Shown: in pieces, positions 17,579 through 25,481 of the stretch
Layout: every line of letters starts with the position of its first letter
Position numbering within the stretch: the stretch's first letter is position 1
Assembly (NCBI GenBank): GCA_964621265.1
Contig: CAZULQ010000003.1
Coordinates: 1 to 64,000 of the forward strand
Origin: Porcipelethomonas sp964621265
GTDB taxonomy: Bacteria; Bacillota; Clostridia; Oscillospirales; Ruminococcaceae
Direction of reading: 5' to 3'
DNA length: 64,000 nt
Position numbers and translations under genes: made by a program
The notes under the pieces: model-generated
Databases searched by the model: none
Seen by the model: the letters and a program-made list of their open reading frames with translations, nothing else
Told to the model about the DNA's origin: nothing

Positions 17579-17604
17579 CCCCGCCCTGCTTTCGCAGGAC
17601 GGGG
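17579..17604 (-). terminator. Rho-independent terminator of the vWA/lipoprotein operon
   Basis: GC-rich stem of 11 positions (arms 17579-17589 and 17594-17604, loop TTTC) followed on the minus strand by A then eight T. It lies 8 bases past the end of the last lipoprotein gene and separates it from the agrDB-RHS promoter. Confidence 0.9.
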
Positions 17605-17612
17605 AATTGATA

Positions 17613-18128
17613 TTATACATCCAAGAATATATCTAACAAAGGTTTGCCATTATTATCCCTAAATACTATTTCCGATAATCCAATATGAGAAGGGCTTTCA
17701 TCATCAACCAAAACATACCACAATTCCAGATTATATAACTCATTTTCATCTGTTAGTATATTGTCAATATCAATATCTATCACTTTATATTGGTAATGAT
17801 CTTTTCTATACTCAGAACTCCGTATACCACTACTTATACGTTCATACGAAACAGATTTTCCTTTATAAAAATCAAATAATTCGTTTATTCTTTCATCAAT
17901 ATTACATCCCAAAACAACATCATCAGAGATCAATGACTTTAAAGCTTCACTATCATCACTATCAAGACATCTGATTACTTCTAATGCAGTCTCTTTTGCA
18001 AAAGGATAGTCTCTTGAAAACAAATCTCTTGGGTTATATTCGCGTGATTCGTTTAAATCAAACAACAAGTTGCAGGCTGTTAATGTAATACAACATAATA
18101 TTGATGCTATGATTTTAATTACCTTCAT
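17613..18128 (-). CDS. DUF5104-like lipoprotein, copy 3
   Basis: 171 residues. Lipoprotein signal with lipobox L-T-A-C near residue 19, then a mature domain of about 150 residues starting with the shared D-L-N-E-S-x-E-Y-N-P-R-D motif, which I associate with DUF5104. It shares a 222-bp perfectly identical DNA block with the next gene upstream, so it is a recent duplicate. Its ATG overlaps the previous gene by 14 bases. It would sit on the outer face of the membrane; in this position it may protect the cell against the exported DUF4474-like protein, but that is inference. Confidence 0.8.
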   Translation of the reverse strand: MKVIKIIASILCCITLTACNLLFDLNESREYNPRDLFSRDYPFAKETALEVIRCLDSDDSEALKSLISDDVVLGCNIDERINELFDFYKGKSVSYERISSGIRSSEYRKDHYQYKVIDIDIDNILTDENELYNLELWYVLVDDESPSHIGLSEIVFRDNNGKPLLDIFLDV

Positions 18129-18642
18129 TCTTAGTTTCCGTCAATTTTAATAATGTTACACCCTCATCATTTCTAAAAAATATTTTAGATATTCCAATTT
18201 GAGAAGGATTTTCATCATCAACCAGAACATACCACAACTCCAGACTATAAGATTCATTTTCATCTGTGAGTATATCGTCAATATCAATTTCTATCGCTTT
18301 ATATTGGTAATGGTCTTTTCTATACTCAGAACTCTGTATACCACTACTTATACGTTCATACGAAACAGATTTTCCTTTATAAAAATCAAATAATTCGTTT
18401 ATTCTTTCATCAATATTACATCCCAAAACAACATCATCAGAGATCAATGACTTTAAAGCTTCACTATCATCACTATCAAGACATCTGATTACTTCTAATG
18501 CAGTCTCTTTTGCAAAAGGATAGTCTCTTGAAAACAAATCTCTTGGGTTATATTCGCTTGATTCGTTTAAATCAAGTGGCAAGCTGCAGGAAGATAATAT
18601 AATAGAACACAAAAACGACATGATTATTTTTGTTATTTTCAC
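18115..18642 (-). CDS. DUF5104-like lipoprotein, copy 2
   Basis: 175 residues with an N-terminal lipobox (L-S-S-C near residue 19) and the same mature domain as its downstream neighbour; bases 18336-18557 are identical to 17822-18043. The C-terminal third is divergent (ending in a Lys/Glu/Asn-rich tail). The start is a GTG with GAGG about 10 bases upstream. It is in the operon that begins with the vWA protein. Its role is unknown; membrane-anchored immunity or chaperone function is the simplest reading from context. Confidence 0.8.
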   Translation of the reverse strand: MKITKIIMSFLCSIILSSCSLPLDLNESSEYNPRDLFSRDYPFAKETALEVIRCLDSDDSEALKSLISDDVVLGCNIDERINELFDFYKGKSVSYERISSGIQSSEYRKDHYQYKAIEIDIDDILTDENESYSLELWYVLVDDENPSQIGISKIFFRNDEGVTLLKLTETKNEGN

Positions 18643-18658
18643 TGTCTAAAACCTCTTT

Positions 18659-19192
18659 TCATTCGTTAAGCTTGTTTGAGCCAATTATAGAAATCACAGA
18701 ATAGTTTTCATTATGTAAAACAATGTTATATAATCCCAACATATCCTCATTAGCATCATGAACAACATACTTCTCAAACGAAATATAATAAGTTTTATCA
18801 TTATCGGTTTTTATATTCTCCATTGCAGCTCCAATCTTTTTTTCTAAAATCACACCATCATTTATATATTCTGATTTTATCCCATGGTCCCAAAAACCAT
18901 CATACAAGATTGATACGCCGTTATAAGCTAAAAATGTTTCATTTATTTGCTTGTCTAAATCATATTCAGATTGTATATATGGTGAAAACATTTTTTTTAG
19001 TGTCTCAGAATCCCTATTATCAAAACATTCAAGAATTAATATTAAAGTTTCTTCATTATAAATTCTATCTTGTGCCTGATTTGAATAACGAGGATCATAT
19101 TCGCTTGATGTATTTAAATCAAGCGAATTAAACCCACATGATGAAATAAAAAGCAATGATAAAATCATAATAATTAATGCATATCTTTTCAT
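18659..19192 (-). CDS. DUF5104-like lipoprotein, copy 1 (divergent)
   Basis: About 177 residues. Lipobox I-S-S-C near residue 19, then D-L-N-T-S-S-E-Y-D-P-R-Y, the same opening motif as the two copies downstream, but the rest is well diverged (for example F-D-N-R-D-S-E-T-L-K-K-M). ATG at 19192 is preferred: it comes 2 bases after the vWA protein's stop (TGATAATG), which argues for translational coupling. An upstream TTG at 19210 is also open. Three paralogues after one exported protein suggest stepwise accumulation of protective proteins. Confidence 0.75.
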   Translation of the reverse strand: MKRYALIIMILSLLFISSCGFNSLDLNTSSEYDPRYSNQAQDRIYNEETLILILECFDNRDSETLKKMFSPYIQSEYDLDKQINETFLAYNGVSILYDGFWDHGIKSEYINDGVILEKKIGAAMENIKTDNDKTYYISFEKYVVHDANEDMLGLYNIVLHNENYSVISIIGSNKLNE

Positions 19193-19194
19193 TA

Positions 19195-22100
19195 TCACCA
19201 TACAATCCAAACCGTATGAAATTCATTATCAAAAATCATATTATTATCTCCAGTATCGTATTTAGATTTAAAACTGTTATACATTTCCTCATATCCAGTA
19301 AAATCTACTGATCCAACTGTAATCATATTATAAGGATTAGCTTCAGTATATCGTGGATTAAAGCCTGTTATCCACCACTGTCGATCATCAGGTGCCCAAG
19401 TAAACACATTTTCAACACTCTCTCCATAGCAATTATAAAGTGACAATGTCATTGGCAACGTAAAGTCCACAACGTCATAATGCTTTGTTTCATATCCCTT
19501 ATTATTCATTTCCTGATTTTCCACATACAATCCGGTTTCTGCTCCACTTTGTAGGTTCCAATAATCGCCCTTCCATGACCATAAGATATATTCTTTACCA
19601 TTATAATCAAATGACATTTTATTTACGTTCATATCCGATGCATTTTCAAAAACTTTATCATAGATATCGTTATATCCAAATGCTTTCTGCCAAATATCCA
19701 ACTGAGAATGATATGCTGTACCGTTGCTATCCATAGCAAATTCAAGAAATTCAGCCCCTGCAACTTCTGCCGCTTTATTCTCTGCGCTTTCCTTAAAAAG
19801 TTCTTTGAATTTATTTAACGCCCATTCATTAGCTAACTCTTCATGTTCCAAGAGAATTTCGACTAAAGTATCCGCCTGTTTCGCAATCTCTTTCATTACA
19901 ACATTAGACACTGGTCTATTGTCAGAATACTGAGTTGCAATTTTTTCTTGCTGTGACGTTGCAATATCGTATTGAGCTTTCCATACACCAGTAGGACCAT
20001 CGTATTTTAATGGATTAGGGTCTATAGGACAAAGTACCTTACCGTTGTCTTCATATACTCTCTTACCATCAATCAGTCCGTCCCCATCTGTATCAGCTAC
20101 TGATGGATCTGACTTATATGAAAAATACTTATAGTAATCAGACTGTGACTCAAAATAGATTTCCAACGGAACATATCCAAGCTCTACATTGTCGTCAAGG
20201 CCGTCGCCATCACTGTCGGTTTGATTAATATATGTTCCTATCGGCTTTCCATTTGGCTGTAAGCCATAAAGCTCAACAATATCGGGAATGGTATCTCCGT
20301 CACTGTCAACGCCAGCAAATTTCGGTGGTGAGATCACTGTTTCTCCGAACTGAGTTGTCAGGGAATTTGCACTTTCAGCAATGTAAACATCGCCGCCTGT
20401 AGCCTGTGCTACTGTCTCAATATTACCTCCAATTTCACTTGTACCGACATTAACAATATTTAAAATAACATTGTTTGCAAACTCATCCGAAGAAATTGTA
20501 CCTAAACTCACTTTACTATCAGTAATGGCAATTATACGATAAAGATCTGTTGTATCTGGTACTACTAAATTCAGTGCACTATCCAAAGCTTTTCTTAAAT
20601 TTGCAGTTCCGCTAAGATTATCAATACTGTTATCTAAGACCTCTCGTAAAGTCGATTGAGTATAAATCAAACCTGAATTTGATAATACATTATTAGAAAA
20701 TGTAATGATAGCAACTGAATCACCACTGCTTTTATTGTCAATAATGCCGTCACAAATTCTAAAGCGATCACAGCTTTTTACACAGTAGTATTCCTGTTCA
20801 CCTTGCTGACTAATAGAGTTACCAATCGTTTCAATATTATCATCTGTAACACCATTGTATCCAGATTCTAAAGACCATACATATTTGTCTGAATCCTCCA
20901 TACTAGAAGAGCAATCCATTAAGACAATTGTATGCAGATTTCTAGTGTAAGAAGTATCACTCACCCACATTTTACGGAGTTCCGCCAAACTGGTATTCCA
21001 ATCTGAATACCATTTCTGACTATCAACAATCATATACTGTGAAAAATGAGTTGTGGTAGTGCTGATAGTAGAATATTCCCAGCTACGGGTTGTATCCACT
21101 TCTTCAAATATCTGCTTTTCTTCATTGTACCACAGTATAATAAGGTTGTCAAATTCGACGCCCTCACCAAGCATCGCCTTATCAATCTTGAATGTAATTG
21201 TTGCCTTTTCAAAGCTTGTAGGTGTTTCAAAATTAAATGGCTCACCAACGAGTGCATTTACATTCGTTGTCATTGCGTCAATGTTATACATGCTTTCGAT
21301 TGTGAGGTTTCTTTCGAGGTTGCCATTTGTTGTCATGTCAACAGTGATTTCTGTGATTACCTTGTCGTGGGTTTCAACAGCCTGCTGCTTTCTCTGTGCA
21401 AATGCTTCGTCTCCGTCAAGTATTCCATCACCGTCTGTGTCAGGATTAAGTGGATCGAAGTACACCCCACTCTTGGCATATATTGTACCGTCATAACCTT
21501 CATCACCATCAAGTAATCCGTCGACATCGGTATCAGGATTAAGAGGGAGTGTTCCATACTTGTGAACTTCATCACCGTCTAAATATCCATCATCATCTGT
21601 ATCGGGATTAAACGGTTCTGTACCATTTCGATACTCGCCGAAGTTTGTAAGATTATCGGTATCGAAATCCTCGTCTGCATCAGATACACCATTACCATCA
21701 GTATCAATTTCAAGTGGGTCAGTGCCTAATGTGATAACTTCATAACCATCCGGAAGAGCATCGTCATCTGTGTCATAATCAAGAGGGTCGGTATCAATTA
21801 CCTTTTCGTAAATATCAAAAAGGTCATCTTCATCTGTATCTCCGAGCCATTCTTCAGGCAGATATTCCAAACCACTGAAATCATATACTTCAGATATTGT
21901 ACCAATAAATCTTGCAACATTATCGTTATAATTTATATTCACATTACTACTGTTAATAACGACCTTATCAGCAATGATTATGCCGTTAATTGTAACATTT
22001 GGAGAGTTGATTGTAAGTGTGCCAAGTGGTGCATAAATAAGACCATTTATATTAGCAGTACTGTCATTTTCAATAGTTATATCACCATATTTTGAATATA

Positions 22101-22593
22101 CAACAGATGAGTTTGCATTCTTAACTTCACCGGTTACATTCAGATTCATGAGTGTTCCGAGATTTGAATTGAGTGAAACATTTCCGTTAAGTGTTATATT
22201 GTTATAACAGAAAAGAGGATTATTGATATGTATGTTCAGTTCTGAATAAACATATTCTTCCTCGTATAAATCACAGTTTTCTGTAAAATAGTTTTCATAG
22301 ATTTTTGTGTCTGCATATACATGCTTTACTCTTTTTTCAATATCATTTCCAGTTGTAAGCTTACCGTTGATATTCTTATTCACAGCAGTAATTTCTGCCA
22401 TCTTGTTTGTATGTATAGCTCCGTTTACGCACATATTGGACGTTGCTGTCATAACTATTCCATTACGTCCAAACATTGCATACGGATATTTTTCTGTTTC
22501 TTCAGCAGATACTGTAAACTGCACCGCCATTGGTATTATCATTGCAAGTACAGTCAGAAAAGAAACTATCCTGTTAAAGAATTTTTTCCTCAT
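19195..22593 (-). CDS. Secreted vWA protein with TSP3 repeats and C-terminal DUF4474-like domain
   Basis: 1132 residues. Signal peptide at about 1-30. Residues about 60-225 are rich in N-x-N and V/I repeats like a beta-helix. Two blocks of thrombospondin type 3-like calcium repeats (D-T-D-x-D-G-x-x-D; about 245-395 and 765-860) flank a von Willebrand A domain with an intact MIDAS start, LMDCSSSM, near 550. The C-terminal part (about 960-1115) has LWSWKGDYWNLQSGAETGLY and QWWITGFNP, which I recognise as DUF4474. The architecture parallels other large exported toxins with a variable C-terminal end. It heads the operon with three lipoproteins and has its own LytTR-type promoter. No activity can be assigned to the C-terminal domain. 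Confidence 0.85.
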   Translation of the reverse strand: MRKKFFNRIVSFLTVLAMIIPMAVQFTVSAEETEKYPYAMFGRNGIVMTATSNMCVNGAIHTNKMAEITAVNKNINGKLTTGNDIEKRVKHVYADTKIYENYFTENCDLYEEEYVYSELNIHINNPLFCYNNITLNGNVSLNSNLGTLMNLNVTGEVKNANSSVVYSKYGDITIENDSTANINGLIYAPLGTLTINSPNVTINGIIIADKVVINSSNVNINYNDNVARFIGTISEVYDFSGLEYLPEEWLGDTDEDDLFDIYEKVIDTDPLDYDTDDDALPDGYEVITLGTDPLEIDTDGNGVSDADEDFDTDNLTNFGEYRNGTEPFNPDTDDDGYLDGDEVHKYGTLPLNPDTDVDGLLDGDEGYDGTIYAKSGVYFDPLNPDTDGDGILDGDEAFAQRKQQAVETHDKVITEITVDMTTNGNLERNLTIESMYNIDAMTTNVNALVGEPFNFETPTSFEKATITFKIDKAMLGEGVEFDNLIILWYNEEKQIFEEVDTTRSWEYSTISTTTTHFSQYMIVDSQKWYSDWNTSLAELRKMWVSDTSYTRNLHTIVLMDCSSSMEDSDKYVWSLESGYNGVTDDNIETIGNSISQQGEQEYYCVKSCDRFRICDGIIDNKSSGDSVAIITFSNNVLSNSGLIYTQSTLREVLDNSIDNLSGTANLRKALDSALNLVVPDTTDLYRIIAITDSKVSLGTISSDEFANNVILNIVNVGTSEIGGNIETVAQATGGDVYIAESANSLTTQFGETVISPPKFAGVDSDGDTIPDIVELYGLQPNGKPIGTYINQTDSDGDGLDDNVELGYVPLEIYFESQSDYYKYFSYKSDPSVADTDGDGLIDGKRVYEDNGKVLCPIDPNPLKYDGPTGVWKAQYDIATSQQEKIATQYSDNRPVSNVVMKEIAKQADTLVEILLEHEELANEWALNKFKELFKESAENKAAEVAGAEFLEFAMDSNGTAYHSQLDIWQKAFGYNDIYDKVFENASDMNVNKMSFDYNGKEYILWSWKGDYWNLQSGAETGLYVENQEMNNKGYETKHYDVVDFTLPMTLSLYNCYGESVENVFTWAPDDRQWWITGFNPRYTEANPYNMITVGSVDFTGYEEMYNSFKSKYDTGDNNMIFDNEFHTVWIVW

Positions 22594-22645
22594 TGTTTAT
22601 TCCTCCATTTTTTCATTAACATATCGGTTCTTACAATGCTCTTGT

Positions 22646-22699
22646 TTATTCAAATCCGCTATGAACTTCTTTGGAGAGCATTGATATCCTCTGATTCAT
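22646..22699 (-). pseudogene. Possible agrD relic (17 codons)
   Basis: Behind the second LytTR-type promoter is an ATG in the same context as agrD (G-T-T-A-A-T-ATG-A-A-x-C-A-G-A) that runs for only 17 codons (MNQRISMLSKEVHSGFE). Leader and start region align with those of agrD at 17440, but the core and recognition segment are missing. It may be the stub left by duplication of the agr promoter, or a short leader peptide. Confidence 0.4.
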
Positions 22700-22730
22700 A
22701 TTAACACACTCCCTTACGTCAGATAGTTAT

Positions 22731-22792
22731 ATAATATCAGAAAATGCGATATAATTTTTCAAAATGGTAAAAATAACACTGTAATTGCTAAA
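22731..22792 (-). promoter_or_regulatory. LytTR-type promoter of the vWA/lipoprotein operon
   Basis: The proximal repeat AAAATGGTAAA (22761-22771) is identical to those before agrD; the distal copy (22782-22792) matches 8 of 11 positions. The period is 21 bp and the -10 TATTAT lies at 22731-22736, 24 bases from the proximal repeat, exactly as at the agrDB promoter. Confidence 0.7.
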
Positions 22793-22800
22793 TTTGAAAA

Positions 22801-22830
22801 AAGTACCCGTTTATTCAACAAGTACTTTTA
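22801..22830 (-). terminator. Terminator after the AgrC-like kinase gene
   Basis: On the minus strand AAGTACTTGTT pairs with AACGGGTACTT (about 11 bp with two G-T pairs, five-base loop), followed by six T. It isolates agrCA transcription from the vWA promoter immediately downstream. Confidence 0.65.
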
Positions 22831-22836
22831 AAAAAA

Positions 22837-24075
22837 TTAGTTTTCATACATTATTATTGAAGCTTCAAACCACATCTCGTCGTACTGTGTTTTCAAGTGT
22901 CCATGATATTTACTGAGTGCATTTTGTATACTTAAAATACCTAAGCCATGACCCTCCTTGTTACCTTTTCTTGTCAAAAGGTTATTTAGGACTATTCCAT
23001 CAAAAGTATTTTTTATCTTTATATTTATAACGCCTTTATTATATCTTATTACAACCTTCAGTCTCTTTTCATTGGCTTTCTCAAGTGCTTCAATAGCATT
23101 ATCTAGAAGATTTCCGATAACAACATTAATATCAAAAGAATTTATATTTATTTGTTCAGGTAATTTAACGTCAATTTCAAAATTCACACCATTTTGTTCA
23201 GCAAGATATAGCTTATAATTTAAAAGACTATCAACGTCTGCATTCCCAGACGAAACATATAAATTATGAACTGTTATGTATTTCTGTGTTTCGTTAAAAT
23301 AATCTTCAAGAGCCTTTAATTCATTTTCAGCAAGTAGCCGTTGCATTTTATAAATATGATTTTTCATATCATGCTTTAAAATTCTGATTCGGCTTTGTGA
23401 TTGATACATTATTTCAAGCTGATGTTCATATTCCTCATTTATTTGAGCAATCAACTCGGCACGATGTTTTTCACTAAACATTTTAAGTAAATAATCATAT
23501 ATAAAGAACACAATAAAGTTTATGAGCATCAGAAGAATTGCTATTGTTACAGTGGTAAAATTAAATTCTTTCATGCTTAATTGTCCGATAACTATGCTGC
23601 TTAATGGTATAAGAACAATTGAAGTCAAATATATAGCACTTACCTTTATACTATAATCATTATCTTTCAACCCCGTGACATGCTTGAAAATCAACGCTAA
23701 CACAAATACTAATAATGATGATGCTATTCCTCCGGTAAAGATCATTGAATTTAATCCTGCGGCTTGTGAAAGTCCTAACATTGCTGCATCGCAGACCATA
23801 GAAATAACATAAATCAGTATAGTGGATATTATTTTTCGGGAAATCCCAGATTTGTACAAAAAAGTTATTCCGAAAAATAAAAGTAGATTTGTTATTATAT
23901 TTACAACAAAATTTTCAAGTTTCAAAAACATTCCTGTATTAATTATAAAATAAACGGTATATGCAGCAAATTCTAAAAGCCTATTTACCTTTTCTTTACT
24001 AAAAAATACATTTGAAAACTTATAAACCGCATATATATGAAATATATTTCCTGCTATATAAAATGCTAATGACAT
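22837..24075 (-). CDS. agrC: AgrC-like sensor histidine kinase
   Basis: 412 residues. Six or so hydrophobic segments occupy about 1-205, a polytopic sensor as in AgrC. They are followed by a linker helix, the phosphoacceptor motif KHDMKNHI near residue 237 and a GHKL ATPase domain (N box GNLLDNAIEAL, G box GHGLGILS), typical of the HATPase_c_5 type. It should bind the AgrD-derived peptide and phosphorylate the LytTR regulator encoded immediately upstream. RBS GGAGTGGG precedes the ATG. The gene order regulator then kinase, and the separation from agrDB by the toxin operons, differ from the staphylococcal locus. Confidence 0.9.
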   Translation of the reverse strand: MSLAFYIAGNIFHIYAVYKFSNVFFSKEKVNRLLEFAAYTVYFIINTGMFLKLENFVVNIITNLLLFFGITFLYKSGISRKIISTILIYVISMVCDAAMLGLSQAAGLNSMIFTGGIASSLLVFVLALIFKHVTGLKDNDYSIKVSAIYLTSIVLIPLSSIVIGQLSMKEFNFTTVTIAILLMLINFIVFFIYDYLLKMFSEKHRAELIAQINEEYEHQLEIMYQSQSRIRILKHDMKNHIYKMQRLLAENELKALEDYFNETQKYITVHNLYVSSGNADVDSLLNYKLYLAEQNGVNFEIDVKLPEQININSFDINVVIGNLLDNAIEALEKANEKRLKVVIRYNKGVINIKIKNTFDGIVLNNLLTRKGNKEGHGLGILSIQNALSKYHGHLKTQYDEMWFEASIIMYEN

Positions 24076-24086
24076 TATCCCACTCC

Positions 24087-24794
24087 TTAAAAGTTCATAA
24101 GAAAATCCCTTACTTTATTTTGATTCACCCTGCTAACGGGTAATGTTATATTATTTTTAATAATCACATAGTCAAAACCAAATCTTTCAATATAAATCGG
24201 ATTAACTATGTATGATTGATGAATTACAATAAATTTTTCAAAACATTTTTGAGTTATAACATTTGAAAGCTGTCCATAAAATTCAACATCCTCATTTTGC
24301 GTGTGTACTATAACTTTTTTACCTTTGCTTTGCAAATACTTTATCTGCAAAACTGATATATTATGTTCACCTTTGTTTTTGGTAAAGTGAAAATATTTAT
24401 ATTTCAAGTAATTTGTTTTATAATAAGACTCAATACATGTTTTAACTTTTTCATATGTAAGCGGCTTAACAAGAAAATCAAATGGATGTATTTTAAATAA
24501 TTGTTTAGCATATCCTTCAATCGAAGATATGAATATAATTGTTAATTCTGCATTAAGTAATTTATTTCTGATAAAATCACCAAGTTCTATTCCGTTCATC
24601 ATATCTTCAAATTCAATATCAAGAAAAATAATATCATACTCTTTACCTGACATCAACTCCTTTGATATATCCTCACATTTTAAATACACTTCTATAATAC
24701 ATTCCTTATCTTCCTGTATACTGTATTTTGTTAATTCATCCTTAAGTTTTTTGCATGTGTATTCATCATCATCCACAATTGCAATTCTAATCAT
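24087..24794 (-). CDS. agrA: AgrA-like LytTR response regulator
   Basis: 235 residues. Receiver domain with acidic pocket D8-D9-D10, phosphoacceptor D59 in IIFLDIEFED, and conserved Lys in the DFLVKPL motif near 107. The C-terminal LytTR DNA-binding domain (about 135-235) has the IKYLQSKGKKVIVHT and FIVIHQSYIVNP segments. LytTR proteins bind pairs of 9-mers at 21-bp spacing, which is precisely what is found upstream of agrD and of the vWA gene. First gene of the agrCA operon, 11 bases before agrC; AGAGGTG lies before its ATG. Confidence 0.92.
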   Translation of the reverse strand: MIRIAIVDDDEYTCKKLKDELTKYSIQEDKECIIEVYLKCEDISKELMSGKEYDIIFLDIEFEDMMNGIELGDFIRNKLLNAELTIIFISSIEGYAKQLFKIHPFDFLVKPLTYEKVKTCIESYYKTNYLKYKYFHFTKNKGEHNISVLQIKYLQSKGKKVIVHTQNEDVEFYGQLSNVITQKCFEKFIVIHQSYIVNPIYIERFGFDYVIIKNNITLPVSRVNQNKVRDFLMNF

Positions 24795-25150
24795 AAATTC
24801 ACCTCTGATATTGTCACACTATGTCGAAAGCTATACCCTCTCATAATATATAACAATCAAAACATGCTTGTTTTATACTTTTTAAGTACATTTTGTACAC
24901 TTAACTATATTTCGAAAATTTTGCAAGAGAATATTTATCGTTTCGCACAACATTCATGAGGTAAAAAGGGTATTACAGCTAACATTTCAGTAGAAGTATT
25001 ATGATTAATTATGTAGATATAAAAACAGCTGCATATTCAATAAATAACATTATACTACACAATTATTCATAAGTCAACAATAATATTACTCATTATCAAC
25101 TATATTTGTACTGTTTCATGGTAAACTTAGTGTTAAATGGAGGTATGAAT
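24795..25150. promoter_or_regulatory. Divergent spacer between agrA and the XRE-type regulator, with a palindromic operator candidate
   Basis: This 356-base spacer carries no gene. It must hold the divergent promoters of agrA (minus) and the XRE regulator (plus). A symmetric site GTACA-TTT-TGTAC lies at 24886-24898, of the size expected for an XRE-family dimer, within reach of the agrA start. No TACCATTTT repeats are seen here, so autoregulation of agrCA by AgrA is not supported. Confidence 0.45.
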
Positions 25151-25444
25151 ATGGTTGATTTCAGCAAAAGACTTAAGGAACTAAGACAAAATTCAGGATT
25201 AACCCAAAAACAGCTTGCTGAAAGAATTTGGGTTACTAAAGCTACTATCAGCTATTATGAACTATCTGAAAGAAATCCCTCACCTGAAATATTAGTCAAG
25301 CTTGCAAAGGTTTTCCATGTTACAACTGACTATCTTTTAGGTATTGAAAATAAAAAGCAGTATTTGGATGTCAGTGACCTTTCTCCAGAAGACATTGACC
25401 TTTTACAGCATACAATAGACGTGTTGCGAAAAAAGAATAAATAG
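25151..25444 (+). CDS. XRE-family transcriptional regulator
   Basis: 97 residues with a canonical Cro/C1 helix-turn-helix at about 5-60 (LKELRQNSGLTQKQLAERIWVTKATISYYE) followed by DYLLGIEN, the usual end of this domain, and a short helical tail. ATG 25151 is chosen because GGAGG at 25139-25143 then has a 7-base spacer; the upstream ATG at 25145 would be too close. It is the only plus-strand gene of the ICE and faces the agrCA operon, so it may repress agrCA, itself or the transfer genes on the other side. Confidence 0.9.
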   Translation: MVDFSKRLKELRQNSGLTQKQLAERIWVTKATISYYELSERNPSPEILVKLAKVFHVTTDYLLGIENKKQYLDVSDLSPEDIDLLQHTIDVLRKKNK

Positions 25445-25446
25445 AT

Positions 25447-25472
25447 AAAGGCGTATCATCTGATACGCCTTT
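25447..25472 (+). terminator. Bidirectional terminator between XRE regulator and relaxase
   Basis: Twelve-base perfect inverted repeat (25447-25458 and 25461-25472) with T-rich sequence to the right, placed between convergent genes. Confidence 0.75.
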
Positions 25473-25481
25473 GGTATTTTT

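Noticed and set aside
21400..21850. GA-rich repeated DNA in the vWA gene
   Set aside because: The repeats encode TSP3 calcium loops (D-T-D-x-D-G) and are explained by the protein.
22837..24794. AgrC/AgrA pair as an unrelated VirS/VirR-type system
   Set aside because: The nearby agrB and agrD genes and the matching LytTR repeats in their promoter make a dedicated Agr circuit the simpler reading, although the kinase-ligand match is not proven.
24795..24960. AgrA binding repeats upstream of agrCA itself
   Set aside because: Looked for the TACCATTTT pair at 21-bp spacing; none is present, so positive autoregulation of agrCA is not claimed.
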